A DNA stretch of 64,000 nucleotides, taken from NCBI RefSeq assembly GCF_008802355.1, contig NZ_VZRA01000003.1, positions 504,361-568,360 of the forward strand. The letters are read 5' to 3'. Under the pieces are notes generated by a model that saw only the letters and a program-made list of their open reading frames with translations, did not search any database and had not been told where the DNA came from. Origin of the DNA: Oryzomonas sagensis. GTDB taxonomy: Bacteria; Desulfobacterota; Desulfuromonadia; Geobacterales; Pseudopelobacteraceae. The translations under genes were made by a program, and so were the position numbers. Positions 49,993 through 61,308 of this stretch are shown piece after piece (position 1 is the stretch's first letter; each line of letters begins with the position of its first letter).

Positions 49993-51999
49993 ATGAAACG
50001 ACTCAACACTCCGCAGCAACAGGCTGTCAACCACACCGAGGGCGCCCTGCTGATCCTGGCCGGGGCCGGTTCCGGAAAGACCCAGGTCATCACAAGCCGC
50101 ATCGTTCACCTGCTCAAGGATAAGCGCATCCCCGCCGACAACATCCTGGCGGTGACCTTCACCAACAAGGCCGCCCGGGAGATGAAGGAGCGCGTCGGCG
50201 CCATGGCCGGCAGAATGGCGGACGGGATCATCATCTCTACCTTCCATTCCCTGGGGGTGCGCATCCTGCGCCGCGATATCCGGGCGCTGGGCTTCAAGCC
50301 CAACTTTTCGATCTACTCCACGTCGGACCAGGCCGGCGTACTGCGGCAGGCCATGCGGGAGCGGGACATCGACCCGAAGCAATGCGACCCGGACCTGATG
50401 CTCTGGAAGATCTCCGGCCTCAAAAACCGTCTCATCACCCCTGCCGAATTCAAACCGGCCCACGACGACAAGCTCGAACTGGCCACGGCCGCAGTCTACC
50501 CTCGCTACCAGGAACTGCTCAAGGGGTTCAACGCCATCGATTTCGACGACATTATCATGCTTTCGGTCAGGCTGCTGCAATCCAACGCCGCTATCCTGGG
50601 GCACTGGCAGGAGCGTTTCCGCTACATCATGGTGGATGAGTATCAGGATACCAACGCCTCACAGTACCTGCTGATCTCGCTTCTGGCTCAGAAACACGGC
50701 AACATCTGCGTGGTGGGGGACGACGACCAGTCCATCTACGGCTGGCGCGGGGCCGAGGTGCAGAACATCCTCAATTTCGGAGACGACTATCCGGGCTGCC
50801 GGGTGATCAAGCTGGAGCAGAACTACCGTTCCACCAGCTCGATCCTGGATGCGGCCAACAGCGTCATCAGGAACAACCCGGTCCGTACCGACAAGGCCCT
50901 CTGGACGGCCGGCGGCCAGGGGCGCGGGATCGACCTGATCGTTGCGGCCGACGAAGAGGAAGAGGCCGCCAGGGTGGCTGACAGCATGATGCTGGAGCAG
51001 TTCCGCGGCAAACTCCCGTGGTCCGATTTTGCCGTACTCTACCGATCCAACGCCCAGAGCCGGGCCTTCGAGGAAAAATTGCGCCTGGAGCGCATCCCCT
51101 ATATCGTGGTGGGGGGACAGCAGTTCTACGAACGCAAGGAGGTCAAAGACGCCGTGGCCTACCTGCGGGTCATCGACAACCCGGGCGACGAGGCATCCCT
51201 GCTGCGCATCATCAACTTCCCCCGCCGGGGCATCGGCGACAACACCCTTTTGCACCTCAACCAGTGGTCCCTGGCGCACAACGTTCCCCTGTTCGAGGCC
51301 TTGGGCCGGGTGGCGGAGATCGCCGACATCTCGGAGTCGTCGAAAAAAGCGGTAGGGGCCTTCCACCGGATGATGACGGAGGTTATTGCCGGTTTCGGCC
51401 GCACCGACCTGGGGGCCCAGGTCAACGCCCTTTTCAACCGCCTGCGCATCGAGGACGAATTGTACCGCACCCTGAACGACGCTTCCCAGGCCCGCAAGCG
51501 GATCGAGAATATCGAACAGGTGGTCAACTCCCTGGCCATATTCGAGGCCCAAACCCCCAGGGCCACCCTGTCGGCGTTTCTCGAGAGGATCTCGCTGATG
51601 GACGAGGAAAAATCGGAGGACGACAAGGAGCACGGCCACGACGCCGTCACACTCATGTCGCTGCACTCCAGCAAAGGGCTGGAATTCAACCATGTTTACC
51701 TGGTGGGGTTGGAGGAGGAATTGCTCCCCCACAAGCGTTCCATTGAGGAGGACCCGGCCTGTGCCGAGGAACGGCGGCTGTGCTACGTGGGCATCACCCG
51801 CGCCCGCCAGCACCTGACCATCTCCCGCTGCCGGACCCGCAGGAAGTACGGCAGCATCGAAGAACGCAAGCCGAGCCGTTTTTTGGCAGAGATACCGGAG
51901 CACCTGCTGCTTGATGCGTCAACCGATGGCGGCGAGGCCGCGGAGGGGGAACCGGTGGATCTGGCGGCAGCCTTCTTTGCCCAGATGCTGGGGGAGTGA
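49993..51999 (+). CDS. UvrD/Rep-family ATP-dependent DNA helicase
   Basis: A 668-residue superfamily 1A helicase. The order of motifs is complete: NTPQQQAV (Q motif), AGAGSGKT (I), TFTNKAAREM (Ia), VDEYQDTN (II), DDDQSIYGWRGA (III), LEQNYRSTS (IV), SLHSSKGLEF (V) and VGITRARQHL (VI). It unwinds DNA 3' to 5' in replication restart or repair. Its length is close to E. coli Rep (673) and shorter than UvrD or PcrA (over 700), so Rep-like is the better guess. The start ATG gives MKRLNTPQQQAVNHTEGAL. Confidence 0.92.
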   Translation: MKRLNTPQQQAVNHTEGALLILAGAGSGKTQVITSRIVHLLKDKRIPADNILAVTFTNKAAREMKERVGAMAGRMADGIIISTFHSLGVRILRRDIRALGFKPNFSIYSTSDQAGVLRQAMRERDIDPKQCDPDLMLWKISGLKNRLITPAEFKPAHDDKLELATAAVYPRYQELLKGFNAIDFDDIIMLSVRLLQSNAAILGHWQERFRYIMVDEYQDTNASQYLLISLLAQKHGNICVVGDDDQSIYGWRGAEVQNILNFGDDYPGCRVIKLEQNYRSTSSILDAANSVIRNNPVRTDKALWTAGGQGRGIDLIVAADEEEEAARVADSMMLEQFRGKLPWSDFAVLYRSNAQSRAFEEKLRLERIPYIVVGGQQFYERKEVKDAVAYLRVIDNPGDEASLLRIINFPRRGIGDNTLLHLNQWSLAHNVPLFEALGRVAEIADISESSKKAVGAFHRMMTEVIAGFGRTDLGAQVNALFNRLRIEDELYRTLNDASQARKRIENIEQVVNSLAIFEAQTPRATLSAFLERISLMDEEKSEDDKEHGHDAVTLMSLHSSKGLEFNHVYLVGLEEELLPHKRSIEEDPACAEERRLCYVGITRARQHLTISRCRTRRKYGSIEERKPSRFLAEIPEHLLLDASTDGGEAAEGEPVDLAAAFFAQMLGE

Positions 52000-52023
52000 C
52001 CTGAATCGGAGCGGCTTCTCACT

Positions 52024-52147
52024 CGCTCACAGGGGCACAGAGGACACCCAAAATCAAAGGCTTATAGCGGTAAAACAAAATCTTGTATTTTATTCTAAGT
52101 CGTTAGTCTTCCTGATTTTCTCTGTGCATCTGTGAGCTCTGTGAGAG
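52024..52147. repeat. diverged inverted-repeat element type A, copy 4
   Basis: The left arm GCTCACAGGGGCACAGAGG pairs with the right arm CTCTGTGCATCTGTGAGC; a second CTCTGTGAGAGA follows. The core is AT-rich and unrelated to the other copies. It fills the gap between the helicase and the converging macro-domain gene. Confidence 0.6.
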
Positions 52148-52154
52148 ATTGCCT

Positions 52155-52583
52155 TTACCCCGCCGTGATCACCAGGAACCGGTCATCGAAATAACGTTCC
52201 AGCAGCGGACGCACATCATGCCATGACAGCCCCCCTCCCCCGCAACCGGGTCGCGGCACCACGATCATCTTCCAACCAGCCGTATCGGCAAGCGCGGCCA
52301 ATTCACGGGCGGACTGTTCGATCAACCCCAGGTCGGGGACGGCATAGGGCGACTGCTCCACCGGGAAACTCACCAAATTGCCGCCCAGGTGATGCACATG
52401 GTTGCCGTCCTCTGCGATGCAGGCGCCAAGCCTTCCGGGAAACCAGGGAAAGAGCCGCGCAGCCTGGGCAGCCACCCCTCGTCCCATGACAGCCTTGCCG
52501 TTTTTCGCCACCTCCCCGTTGGTAGTAATGGCAACAATGGCGGTTTTTTGATAATCCCAGATATTGCCGTGGATCTCACGCAT
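52155..52583 (-). CDS. macro domain-like ADP-ribose-binding protein
   Basis: A 142-residue single-domain protein. GNIWDYQKTAIVAITTNGEV, GKAVMGRGVAAQAA, GNHVHHLGGNLVSFPVE and VVPRPGCGGGGLSWHDV match a family of macro-like domains that bind ADP-ribose or related metabolites and include ADP-ribose-1''-phosphatases. No ADP-ribosyltransferase or toxin gene is adjacent, so it is not clearly an antitoxin. The ATG is preceded by GAGGTAAACTCCG. The next gene upstream is DUF4410, 57 bases away on the same strand. Confidence 0.75.
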   Translation of the reverse strand: MREIHGNIWDYQKTAIVAITTNGEVAKNGKAVMGRGVAAQAARLFPWFPGRLGACIAEDGNHVHHLGGNLVSFPVEQSPYAVPDLGLIEQSARELAALADTAGWKMIVVPRPGCGGGGLSWHDVRPLLERYFDDRFLVITAG

Positions 52584-52639
52584 CGGAGTTTACCTCGAAA
52601 AAAACCCGCGGCTGGTGACAGCGCGGGCTGTAGTAACGG

Positions 52640-53233
52640 TCAGTAGAGTTTGTGGATGAAGTTGGCGATTTCCTCACCCTCGTCCGTTGCCTGGATCGGC
52701 ATGACCCCCCTGATGCGGCCCAATCCGCCCCCCTCGCCGCCGGAGCGGGTATCGCTGAAGGTTGCCAGTTCCTTGCCGGTTTTGGCGTCAACCAGACGGC
52801 CCGAGACCGAGATATTGGTCTTGCCGCTCTCCGGGGCCATCCATCCCAGGAAAAACTTGGCCGCACCGATGCCGCCGTTGAACTTGGTAAATTTACCCTC
52901 CACGATTATGGCCTTGCCCTTTGGCGTGCCGCCGGCAAGCACGTTTTTGAACTTCCCTTCCTTTTTCAGGTACTTGACAAGGCTTTCTTTCAGGTTCTTT
53001 ACGAGGGTCGGCTTGATTTCCTCCACGATCTTCTTTTCCTCGTCGTCGAGATTGGCCAATTCAGCCCCCTCGGTGGCAAAGGCCTTGACGACTATCGTGT
53101 CGTAGGCGGACAGGCGCTCGCTGGTAAAAATAGATTCCTTGCCCAAAACATCGGGACTGGGCAGCGTATCCCTGGCAAACACCGTGAATGCGCCGCACAG
53201 CAAAAAAACGACAAGCAAAGAAACTTTTTTCAT
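52640..53233 (-). CDS. DUF4410 domain exported protein
   Basis: A 197-residue exported protein. The signal peptide is MKKVSLLVVFLLCGAFTVFA. The rest matches DUF4410: TIVVKAFATEGAEL, VEGKFTKFNGG and GRLVDAKTGKELATFSDTRSG. DUF4410 proteins are small periplasmic or lipoprotein-like proteins of unknown role, found in Proteobacteria. The ATG at 53233 is preceded by a G-rich site (GGGGGGGATT); the ATG at 53245 overlaps that site and is less likely. Confidence 0.75.
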   Translation of the reverse strand: MKKVSLLVVFLLCGAFTVFARDTLPSPDVLGKESIFTSERLSAYDTIVVKAFATEGAELANLDDEEKKIVEEIKPTLVKNLKESLVKYLKKEGKFKNVLAGGTPKGKAIIVEGKFTKFNGGIGAAKFFLGWMAPESGKTNISVSGRLVDAKTGKELATFSDTRSGGEGGGLGRIRGVMPIQATDEGEEIANFIHKLY

Positions 53234-53365
53234 AATCCCCCCCATTTAATTGTTACAATTGACTATAGCAACACAGGTGTCATTGTCAATCATAAAGTTG
53301 CATTATTTCGAATAGTTACGAATTAGCCATCCCCAACTCCCATCCAGACGCACAAAAGGTGCCCC

Positions 53366-55474
53366 ATGGCAAATACAAGGCTTGATACATCCGCATACAT
53401 CGCCCGGCTCAGGGCGCTGGACAAGAACGCACTCCCGCCTGACGGCGGCCAGGGCTTCAATCGCCTGATTTTTGCCCGCAGCCCCTATCTGCTGCAGCAC
53501 GCCGAAAACCCGGTGGCATGGTATGAATGGGGCGATGCAGCCTTTGAGAAGGCCCGTGGCGAAAACCGGCCGGTATTGCTCTCCATCGGCTACGCCACCT
53601 GCCACTGGTGCCATGTCATGGCCCATGAGTCCTTTGAGGACGAGCAGGTTGCCGCGCTGTTGAACAGCCACTTCGTCTGTATCAAGGTGGACCGGGAGGA
53701 GCGCCCGGATATCGACGATTTTTACATGGCCGTGTCCCAGGTGTTGACCGGCAGCGGCGGGTGGCCGCTGAACATCTTCATGACGCCGGACAAACGCCCC
53801 TTCATGGCCGTCACCTACCTGCCCCGACAGGGACGCGGGGGGCAGAGCGGCCTGATGGAGCTGCTCCCCAACATCGCAGCACTCTGGCGCCAGCGCCCCG
53901 ACCTGATCGAAAAGAACTGCCGCGCCATCATGGATGCCATGGGTAATCATCCCCGCTCACAAGAGCGCAATATTACCCTTGATTTAAAGCATGTTACAGA
54001 TACATCGTTAAACCAGTTGAGCAATATATACGACCCGCTGCACGGCGGATTCGGGACCGCTCCCAAGTTCCCTATGCCTATCAACCTGAGCTGGCTCACC
54101 GGGCAGGGAGCGGCGGGAAACCACCAGGCGCTGGGAATGGCGCTCCATACGCTGAAAAAGATGCGCAGGGGCGGGATATGGGACCAAGTGGGTGGCGGGC
54201 TGCACCGTTACGCCGTGGACCGGGAGTGGCTCGTGCCCCACTTCGAAAAAATGCTCTACGATCAGGCCATGGTCGGGCTGGCGGCACTGGAGGCGAACCA
54301 GGCGACGGGTGACGGTTTCTATCTCCACATGGCCGAAAACATCTTCGGCTTTGTCGTCCGCGAACTGACCTCGCCCGATGGGGCTTTCTATGCCGCCCTG
54401 GACGCCGATTCGGAAGGCATTGAAGGCAAATGCTACGTCTGGGATAAAAGAGAGATCGAAGAGTGCCTCGGCGATGAGGCTCCCCTGTTCTGCCGGTTTT
54501 ATGATGTGACCGCCGAGGGCAATTTTGACGGGCACACCATCTTGCACACGCCGCTCGGCCTGGATGAATTTTGCACCGACGCAGCATTGGACCCGGCGGC
54601 AACCGGCCTGCGGCTGGAACACGGCCGGTTGCTGCTGTTGGAGCGGCGGAAGCGGCGCATCGCCCCCTTCAGGGACGAAAAGGTCATCACCGCCTGGAAC
54701 GGCCTGATGATTGCCGCCCTGGCCCGTGGTGGAGCGGTGGCCGGAGCTCCCGCGTTCCTGGATGCGGCCAGCCGTGCCGCATCGTTCCTGCTGGAGAGAT
54801 TGCGCCGCAGGGATGGGCGCCTCCTGCGCAGCTTTCTGGGGGAAGCGGCCGATGTCCCCGGTTTTCTGGAGGATTACGCCTTCCTGGCGTTCGGCCTGCT
54901 GGAACTGTTCGAAGCCACCCTGGACACGGCCTGGCTGGAGCGGGCGGTGAAGCTTGCCGACCAAATGCTGGAAATCTTCCTCGATCCCGACAGCGGCCGT
55001 TTTTTGAAAACCGGCCGTGATGCCGAGGCCATGCCCCTGGCGGCCTCCCTGGATCATGACGGTGTCGTGCCGTCAGCCTTCTCCCTGACCGCCCAGGTAT
55101 TCATCCGCCTGGCCCGCGCCGCCGCAAGGCCCGACCTGCTGGATCACGCCCGCCGCCTGCTGGAAAGCTATGCCGCTGACGTGCAGCGCCAGCCCACGAT
55201 CCACCTGGGAAGCCTGCACGCCATGGCCCTGCTGGAGGGTGAACCGTTCGAGGCCCGTTTCAGCGGACAGCGGGACCATCCCGCCATGCAGGGGTTGTTG
55301 CACGCCCTGAAGGCACGCTACTGCCCCAACCTTGTGCTGACCTTCGAAGCGAGCGACGACTCCCCCGCCCTCGCCATCTGCGCCCAGGGGACCTGCTACC
55401 CGGCGGTCCGCAAGGCAAGCGAATTGGAACCGATCCTGAAGCGGGTCGCCCCGCGCTTAACCGGTCAAACGTGA
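53366..55474 (+). CDS. DUF255 thioredoxin-like protein, YyaL/SPATA20 family
   Basis: A 702-residue cytosolic protein. The N-terminal thioredoxin-fold domain (about 30-190) has the family motif [19 protein letters not shown] and redox motif CHWCHVM, with KVDREERPD and [14 protein letters not shown]. The rest is an alpha/alpha barrel of N-acylglucosamine epimerase type ([33 protein letters not shown]). Despite broad conservation its reaction is unknown. It is monocistronic and converges with the YkgJ gene. Confidence 0.88.
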   Translation: MANTRLDTSAYIARLRALDKNALPPDGGQGFNRLIFARSPYLLQHAENPVAWYEWGDAAFEKARGENRPVLLSIGYATCHWCHVMAHESFEDEQVAALLNSHFVCIKVDREERPDIDDFYMAVSQVLTGSGGWPLNIFMTPDKRPFMAVTYLPRQGRGGQSGLMELLPNIAALWRQRPDLIEKNCRAIMDAMGNHPRSQERNITLDLKHVTDTSLNQLSNIYDPLHGGFGTAPKFPMPINLSWLTGQGAAGNHQALGMALHTLKKMRRGGIWDQVGGGLHRYAVDREWLVPHFEKMLYDQAMVGLAALEANQATGDGFYLHMAENIFGFVVRELTSPDGAFYAALDADSEGIEGKCYVWDKREIEECLGDEAPLFCRFYDVTAEGNFDGHTILHTPLGLDEFCTDAALDPAATGLRLEHGRLLLLERRKRRIAPFRDEKVITAWNGLMIAALARGGAVAGAPAFLDAASRAASFLLERLRRRDGRLLRSFLGEAADVPGFLEDYAFLAFGLLELFEATLDTAWLERAVKLADQMLEIFLDPDSGRFLKTGRDAEAMPLAASLDHDGVVPSAFSLTAQVFIRLARAAARPDLLDHARRLLESYAADVQRQPTIHLGSLHAMALLEGEPFEARFSGQRDHPAMQGLLHALKARYCPNLVLTFEASDDSPALAICAQGTCYPAVRKASELEPILKRVAPRLTGQT

Positions 55475-55485
55475 TGGGCTAAGGA

Positions 55486-56142
55486 TTATTTCCGCCGCAG
55501 CGCCCCGATCATCCCCGCATCGAGCACCACCGCCGCCGGGATGAAGGTATCCAGTTCATTGACCGCGTCCCCCAGCAGCCTGCGGGTAAGCTCCCGGAAC
55601 AGGAGCAGTTCCTGGGCGAACAGATCCAGAAAGGGGTGGCGGAGATCCTCAAGCTGCGCAACATCGATGCCCGTGAAATTCAGGGTACACCATTCGTCCA
55701 TCAGCGCCTCGCCCGAGGTGTCCAAAAGCGGGATGCCGTTCAAGCGGCAAGTCATGGGGCGGTGCTCGTAGACCAGGCAACTCCCGTCTTCAGCCAGGAG
55801 CAGGCACGGCGTTTCATCCTCTTCCGGCATCAGTTCCTCCCACTCCTCCTCCGGGATGCGGTTGAGAATCCACGGTTCGACAAAGGAGGGATTGCAGGCG
55901 GACAGCGAGGCCAGGCGTTCCGTCGCCTTCTGACGCAGGGAGCACTGCACGGCTTCCGGCAGTGCGTCGATACCGCTACGCAGATAGAGGGCGTCGAGCA
56001 CCGTGATGTCGAACAGCCCCCGGCAACAGGCCGAACAGCCACGGTGGCACGCAATCTGGTCCCCATGGCGCTGGATGCAGCCGTCGAACCAGCGATCCAC
56101 CTCCCGCAGCAGTGCTCCATAGCGTCCCAACAGTTCTTTCAT
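55486..56142 (-). CDS. YkgJ-type cysteine cluster protein
   Basis: A 218-residue protein of the YkgJ/UPF0153 family, thought to bind a metal or an Fe-S cluster with its conserved cysteines. The motif is CHRGCSACCRGLFDITVLDA near residue 32, with more cysteines in CLLLAEDGSCLVYEHRPMTC near residue 112. It overlaps the deacetylase stop by four bases (ATGA), so the two are coupled. Substrate unknown. Confidence 0.82.
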   Translation of the reverse strand: MKELLGRYGALLREVDRWFDGCIQRHGDQIACHRGCSACCRGLFDITVLDALYLRSGIDALPEAVQCSLRQKATERLASLSACNPSFVEPWILNRIPEEEWEELMPEEDETPCLLLAEDGSCLVYEHRPMTCRLNGIPLLDTSGEALMDEWCTLNFTGIDVAQLEDLRHPFLDLFAQELLLFRELTRRLLGDAVNELDTFIPAAVVLDAGMIGALRRK

Positions 56143-57362
56143 GGTGCTGTACCTCCCGGAGCGGATAAACTCGCCAGCTTGTCGTTGTGGGAAAGAAGCC
56201 CGAAACCATATCCCCGCTCCTTGAGGATGGGTATCAAGTCCTTCAGTGCCGCCAGGGTCGCATCATGGCCGGAACCGTCATGGAAGAGCACAATGGCATG
56301 CTTGCGTTCATTTTTGGCCAGTTGCCCCAGCACCGCCTTCTCTATGAGGCGGCGGTTGTGGGCTCCCCGCTTGGTGGAATCATAACTGTCGATATCCCAG
56401 GTAAAGATCTGGGCACCTTCGGCGGCCACCCGGGACACCAGCTTTCTGCCCGAAGCGCCGTAGGGGATCCTCACCATGCGGCCATCGCCGCCCAGACGGT
56501 CGATCAGGGAGGCCGTCCGGCCGATCTCGCTGGTATTCCTGGCGAAGGAGGCCTTGAGCTTATGGAGATTATGGGAAAACGTATGGCTGGCAACCCGGTG
56601 CCCCATGGCGACCAGCGAGGTAACGGTCTTTTCATGCCCCTTGACATTGCAGCCGAGCACAAAAAACGTAGCCCGTATGCCTTGGGATTTCAGGTAGGTA
56701 GCAATCGGCAACGTCAGGCGCGAAGGGCCGTCGTCGAAGGTAAGGTAGATGATGCTGCGCCCCGGACCGGTTCGCGGGCGTGCCTGGGATGGGATCCCGG
56801 CCTTGGGCGCAACGTTGAGAGGGGGCACGGCGAATGGCTTGACGCCGGGGAACGATCCATCATGGGGGTGCGGGAGGGACGTGCGACCTGAATCCGCCCC
56901 TTGAACGGCCCGGTCCGGTTGCCCTGCCATTGCCGCCGGGGTTCTCCCGACAGGGTCGTCACGGCGCTGTTCGTCCGCTACGGCATCGCTCAAGGAAACG
57001 ATCTCGTCGGCCACGGCCACGTCCGCTCCGCGCTGACCGCTGCCATCCGGGTCCACAGCCACGCCGGCCCCCTGACGCAGTTGAGCGGCAAGGAGGGCGC
57101 GGGACAACAGGCGGCTCTTCAGACCGGCAAGACGGTACAGGCTGTCGGCTTCCTCGATCATGCCGCTCTTGTAATACCGGTCGGCAAGTTCCAGGGTGCG
57201 ACGCACCGTGTCGGTTTCTTCGGGCGCCGGAGAATCGGCGGCCGCGGCAAGGGCCGCGTTGAAGCTGGCATAGGCGTCGCTACGCCAGTGGGGGACCGTG
57301 GCGGCACAGCCGGAGAGCAACAGCAGGAGCGCCGCCAGACAGCATCTCAACACGAGCCGCAT
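56139..57362 (-). CDS. polysaccharide deacetylase lipoprotein
   Basis: A 407-residue protein, lipoprotein by its lipobox LLSGC in the first 20 residues. Residues about 30-200 are low-complexity and contain no domain I recognise. The C-terminal half is a NodB/polysaccharide deacetylase domain with YLTFDDGPS (catalytic Asp and metal site), SHTFSHNLHKL (metal histidines), RIPYGASG and VLFHDGSG. It would remove acetyl groups from cell-wall or exopolysaccharide. I start it at the ATG at 57362; a GTG at 57380 would add six residues. It is followed by the YkgJ gene with a four-base overlap. Confidence 0.82.
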   Translation of the reverse strand: MRLVLRCCLAALLLLLSGCAATVPHWRSDAYASFNAALAAAADSPAPEETDTVRRTLELADRYYKSGMIEEADSLYRLAGLKSRLLSRALLAAQLRQGAGVAVDPDGSGQRGADVAVADEIVSLSDAVADEQRRDDPVGRTPAAMAGQPDRAVQGADSGRTSLPHPHDGSFPGVKPFAVPPLNVAPKAGIPSQARPRTGPGRSIIYLTFDDGPSRLTLPIATYLKSQGIRATFFVLGCNVKGHEKTVTSLVAMGHRVASHTFSHNLHKLKASFARNTSEIGRTASLIDRLGGDGRMVRIPYGASGRKLVSRVAAEGAQIFTWDIDSYDSTKRGAHNRRLIEKAVLGQLAKNERKHAIVLFHDGSGHDATLAALKDLIPILKERGYGFGLLSHNDKLASLSAPGGTAP

Positions 57363-57383
57363 GGACAGTGGCGCTGTCACAAG

Positions 57384-57881
57384 CTACATATACACCATGA
57401 CTTTGATGTTGATGGCGCCGCTGGCCGTGGTGAAGGGAATCGTCACGCCCTTGCACTGCACGTTGATACTGGTGCCCTCATTGGGGTCGGGCGGTTCGGA
57501 AATGGCGCGCAACTGGCCGGAAACCACCAGCGGCAGTCCCAGGGCCACGCTGCCGTACTGCTCGTGGTATTTTGTCTTGAACACACCGGCAATGTTGTTT
57601 GCCAGTTCGCCGACCGCATCGCGGATGCACTCGTCGTCGGCCTCGTCCACCATCAATAACTCCTTGGCGACGCACTGGGCCGTCTTCTTGTCGGTGGCAA
57701 AGATGATGTAGCCGACCCGGTCCCCGGCCACGCCCACGATGCCGGTCACATCCGAATCCACCGCACCCACCTTCTTTTCGACCTTGCCGGCCAGCAGGTC
57801 GATGTTCATGTAACTTTTGAAGGTATCCTGGGTGGCGGACATGATGGTGAACATAATCTCTTCAAAGGATATTCCGGACAA
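57384..57881 (-). CDS. cheX: CheX-type chemotaxis phosphatase
   Basis: A 165-residue protein of the CheX/CheC family, which dephosphorylates CheY-type receivers. The phosphatase motif with Glu and Asn is seen in RDAVGELANNIAGVF (ExxN). The TTG at 57881 is chosen because GGAGG lies seven bases upstream; the next in-frame ATG is only at residue 10. It sits directly before the polysaccharide deacetylase gene and after guaA, without other chemotaxis genes. Confidence 0.85.
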   Translation of the reverse strand: MSGISFEEIMFTIMSATQDTFKSYMNIDLLAGKVEKKVGAVDSDVTGIVGVAGDRVGYIIFATDKKTAQCVAKELLMVDEADDECIRDAVGELANNIAGVFKTKYHEQYGSVALGLPLVVSGQLRAISEPPDPNEGTSINVQCKGVTIPFTTASGAINIKVMVYM

Positions 57882-57934
57882 ATCAGTTACCTCCAGCTTG
57901 TCGTAATGCGTTATTGACAGGTGCTACGCAGCAT

Positions 57935-59485
57935 CTACTCCCACTCGATGGTTGCAGGCGGCTTCTGGCTGATGTCGTACACCACCCGGTTGACCCCTTT
58001 GACCTCGTTGATGATGCGTGAAGAAATGGTGCCCAGAAGCTCGTAGGGCAGTTTGACCCAATCGGCGGTCATGCCGTCCAGGGAATTGACCGCCCGGAGC
58101 GCCACGGTAAAATCATAGGTGCGGGCGTCGCCCATGACGCCCACCGTCCGCACCGGCAGGAGCACGGCGAAGGATTGCCAGATCTCCCGGTACAGACCGG
58201 CCTTGCGGATCTCTTCCAGCACGATGGCGTCCGCCTCGCGCAGGATTTCCAGCTTTTCCGCGGTCAACTCGCCGATGCAGCGGATGGCAAGCCCCGGACC
58301 GGGGAACGGTTGACGGTGGACCACCTCGTCCGGCATCCCCAACTCCTTGCCCAGCAGCCTGACCTCATCCTTGAAGAGTTCCCGCACCGGTTCCAGCAGC
58401 TTCAGGTTCATGCGTTCCGGCAGGCCGCCCACGTTGTGGTGGCTCTTGATGACCGCCGACGGCCCCTTGGTGGAGACCGACTCGATCACGTCCGGATAGA
58501 GCGTCCCCTGAGCCAGGTAATCCACCTGTCCCAGCTTGGCGGCCTTTTCCTCGAACAGGTAGATGAACTCGTTGCCGATGATCTTGCGTTTTTTCTCCGG
58601 ATCGCTGACACCCGCCAGCTTTTCCAGAAAACGGGCCGACGCATCCACATAGTCCAGATTGATCTTGAAATGCTTGGTAAAGAGGTTGACGACCTTCTCG
58701 GCCTCCCCCTTGCGCAGCAGGCCATTGTTGACGAAGATGCAGTGGAGCTGGTCGCCGATGGCCTTGTGGATCAGTACCGCCACGACCGAGGAATCGACCC
58801 CGCCGGACAGGGCGCAGATCACCTTGCCCGTTCCGACCTTTTCCTTGATCGACGCGATCTCGGTCTCGATGAAGCCGGCCATGGTCCAGGTCGGTTTGCA
58901 GCCGCACACCGTGAAGATAAAGTTGCCCAGCATCTCGTCGCCGCGGGGCGTGTGCACCACCTCGGGATGGAACTGCACCCCGAAGAAGCGCCGCTGTCCG
59001 TCCTTCATGGCCGCGACCGGCGAATGATCGGTATGGGCGATGACGCCGAAGCCTTTGGGCATCTCCTCGATGCGGTCGCCGTGGGACATCCACACCTCTT
59101 CATGGCCGCTGAAGCCGCTGAAGAGATCGCCATTGTCGTCGATCTGCAATTGGGAGCGGCCGTATTCCCGTTTGTCGGAGCGTTCCACCCGGCCGCCCAA
59201 CTGCTGGGTCATGAGTTGCATGCCGTAACAGATGCCCAGAACCGGGACCCCCAGTTCAAAGATCCGCTGATCGGAGAGCGGCGCATCGGCGTCATAGACG
59301 CTGCACGGCCCACCGGAGAGCACAATTCCCTGGGGATCGAACGACTTGATCTTTTCCAGGGACATATTGAAGGGATGGATCTCGCAGTAGACGCTCTGCT
59401 CGCGGATGCGGCGGGCGATGAGTTGAGTCACCTGGGAACCGAAGTCAAGAATCAGGATTTTCTGGCTATGGATATCGGTGGTCAT
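57935..59485 (-). CDS. guaA: GMP synthase (glutamine-hydrolysing)
   Basis: A 516-residue enzyme that converts XMP to GMP. The glutaminase domain has Cys in [10 protein letters not shown] and the His-Glu pair in [11 protein letters not shown]. The ATP pyrophosphatase P-loop is [13 protein letters not shown] near residue 225. The dimerisation domain ends with [18 protein letters not shown], the typical C-terminus. It follows guaB by about 140 bp, with a type A repeat in between. Confidence 0.95.
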   Translation of the reverse strand: MTTDIHSQKILILDFGSQVTQLIARRIREQSVYCEIHPFNMSLEKIKSFDPQGIVLSGGPCSVYDADAPLSDQRIFELGVPVLGICYGMQLMTQQLGGRVERSDKREYGRSQLQIDDNGDLFSGFSGHEEVWMSHGDRIEEMPKGFGVIAHTDHSPVAAMKDGQRRFFGVQFHPEVVHTPRGDEMLGNFIFTVCGCKPTWTMAGFIETEIASIKEKVGTGKVICALSGGVDSSVVAVLIHKAIGDQLHCIFVNNGLLRKGEAEKVVNLFTKHFKINLDYVDASARFLEKLAGVSDPEKKRKIIGNEFIYLFEEKAAKLGQVDYLAQGTLYPDVIESVSTKGPSAVIKSHHNVGGLPERMNLKLLEPVRELFKDEVRLLGKELGMPDEVVHRQPFPGPGLAIRCIGELTAEKLEILREADAIVLEEIRKAGLYREIWQSFAVLLPVRTVGVMGDARTYDFTVALRAVNSLDGMTADWVKLPYELLGTISSRIINEVKGVNRVVYDISQKPPATIEWE

Positions 59486-59516
59486 GCGTTGATCCTACCT
59501 ATATTCTGCAAACCTT

Positions 59517-59599
59517 GCCACAGAGACACAGAGGCTCAGAGGAATCACGGAGATTGAACCAGGGAGTGTTGCGTCTGACTCTCTGGGCTCTGTGGCGGA
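59517..59599. repeat. inverted-repeat element type A, copy 5
   Basis: About 83 bp. The left arm starts TTGCCACAGAGACACAGAG and the right arm ends CTCTGGGCTCTGTGGCGGA. It lies between guaB and guaA within one operon. Confidence 0.75.
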
Positions 59600-59628
59600 T
59601 TGCGTTTAATAATGTCTGCGGTTTATCC

Positions 59629-61155
<1,527 letters not shown>

Positions 61156-61213
61156 TCAAGGTAAAAGGAGAAGGAAAAGGTATACTGAAAATGGGAACGT
61201 CCATTGTTCTGCC

Positions 61214-61240
61214 AATTTATCCCCGCATGTGCGGGGAGCA
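61214..61240. CRISPR. single orphan type I-E-like CRISPR repeat
   Basis: The sequence around 61214-61240 contains TCCCCGCATGTGCGGGGA. On the minus strand this reads CTCCCCGCACATGCGGGG followed by ATAAATTG, close to the common type I-E repeat (GTGCTCCCCGCGC...CGCGGGGATGAACC). No second copy is found 61 bases on either side, no spacers and no cas genes. It may be a degenerate remnant or a convergent hairpin, so confidence is low. Confidence 0.35.
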
Positions 61241-61245
61241 GGGGT

Positions 61246-61279
61246 GATGCAGGGGCGCGGCAGGCGGCGCCCCTGCATC
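61246..61279 (-). terminator. 13-bp perfect hairpin after the M42 peptidase gene
   Basis: GATGCAGGGGCGC at 61246-61258, an eight-base loop and GCGCCCCTGCATC at 61267-61279 form a perfect stem 30 bases after the M42 stop and upstream of guaB. There is no T run, so it may act as a transcript-end structure rather than a standard terminator. Confidence 0.5.
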
Positions 61280-61308
61280 GATATTCTCAATTACGCGGCG
61301 GGTCCGCT

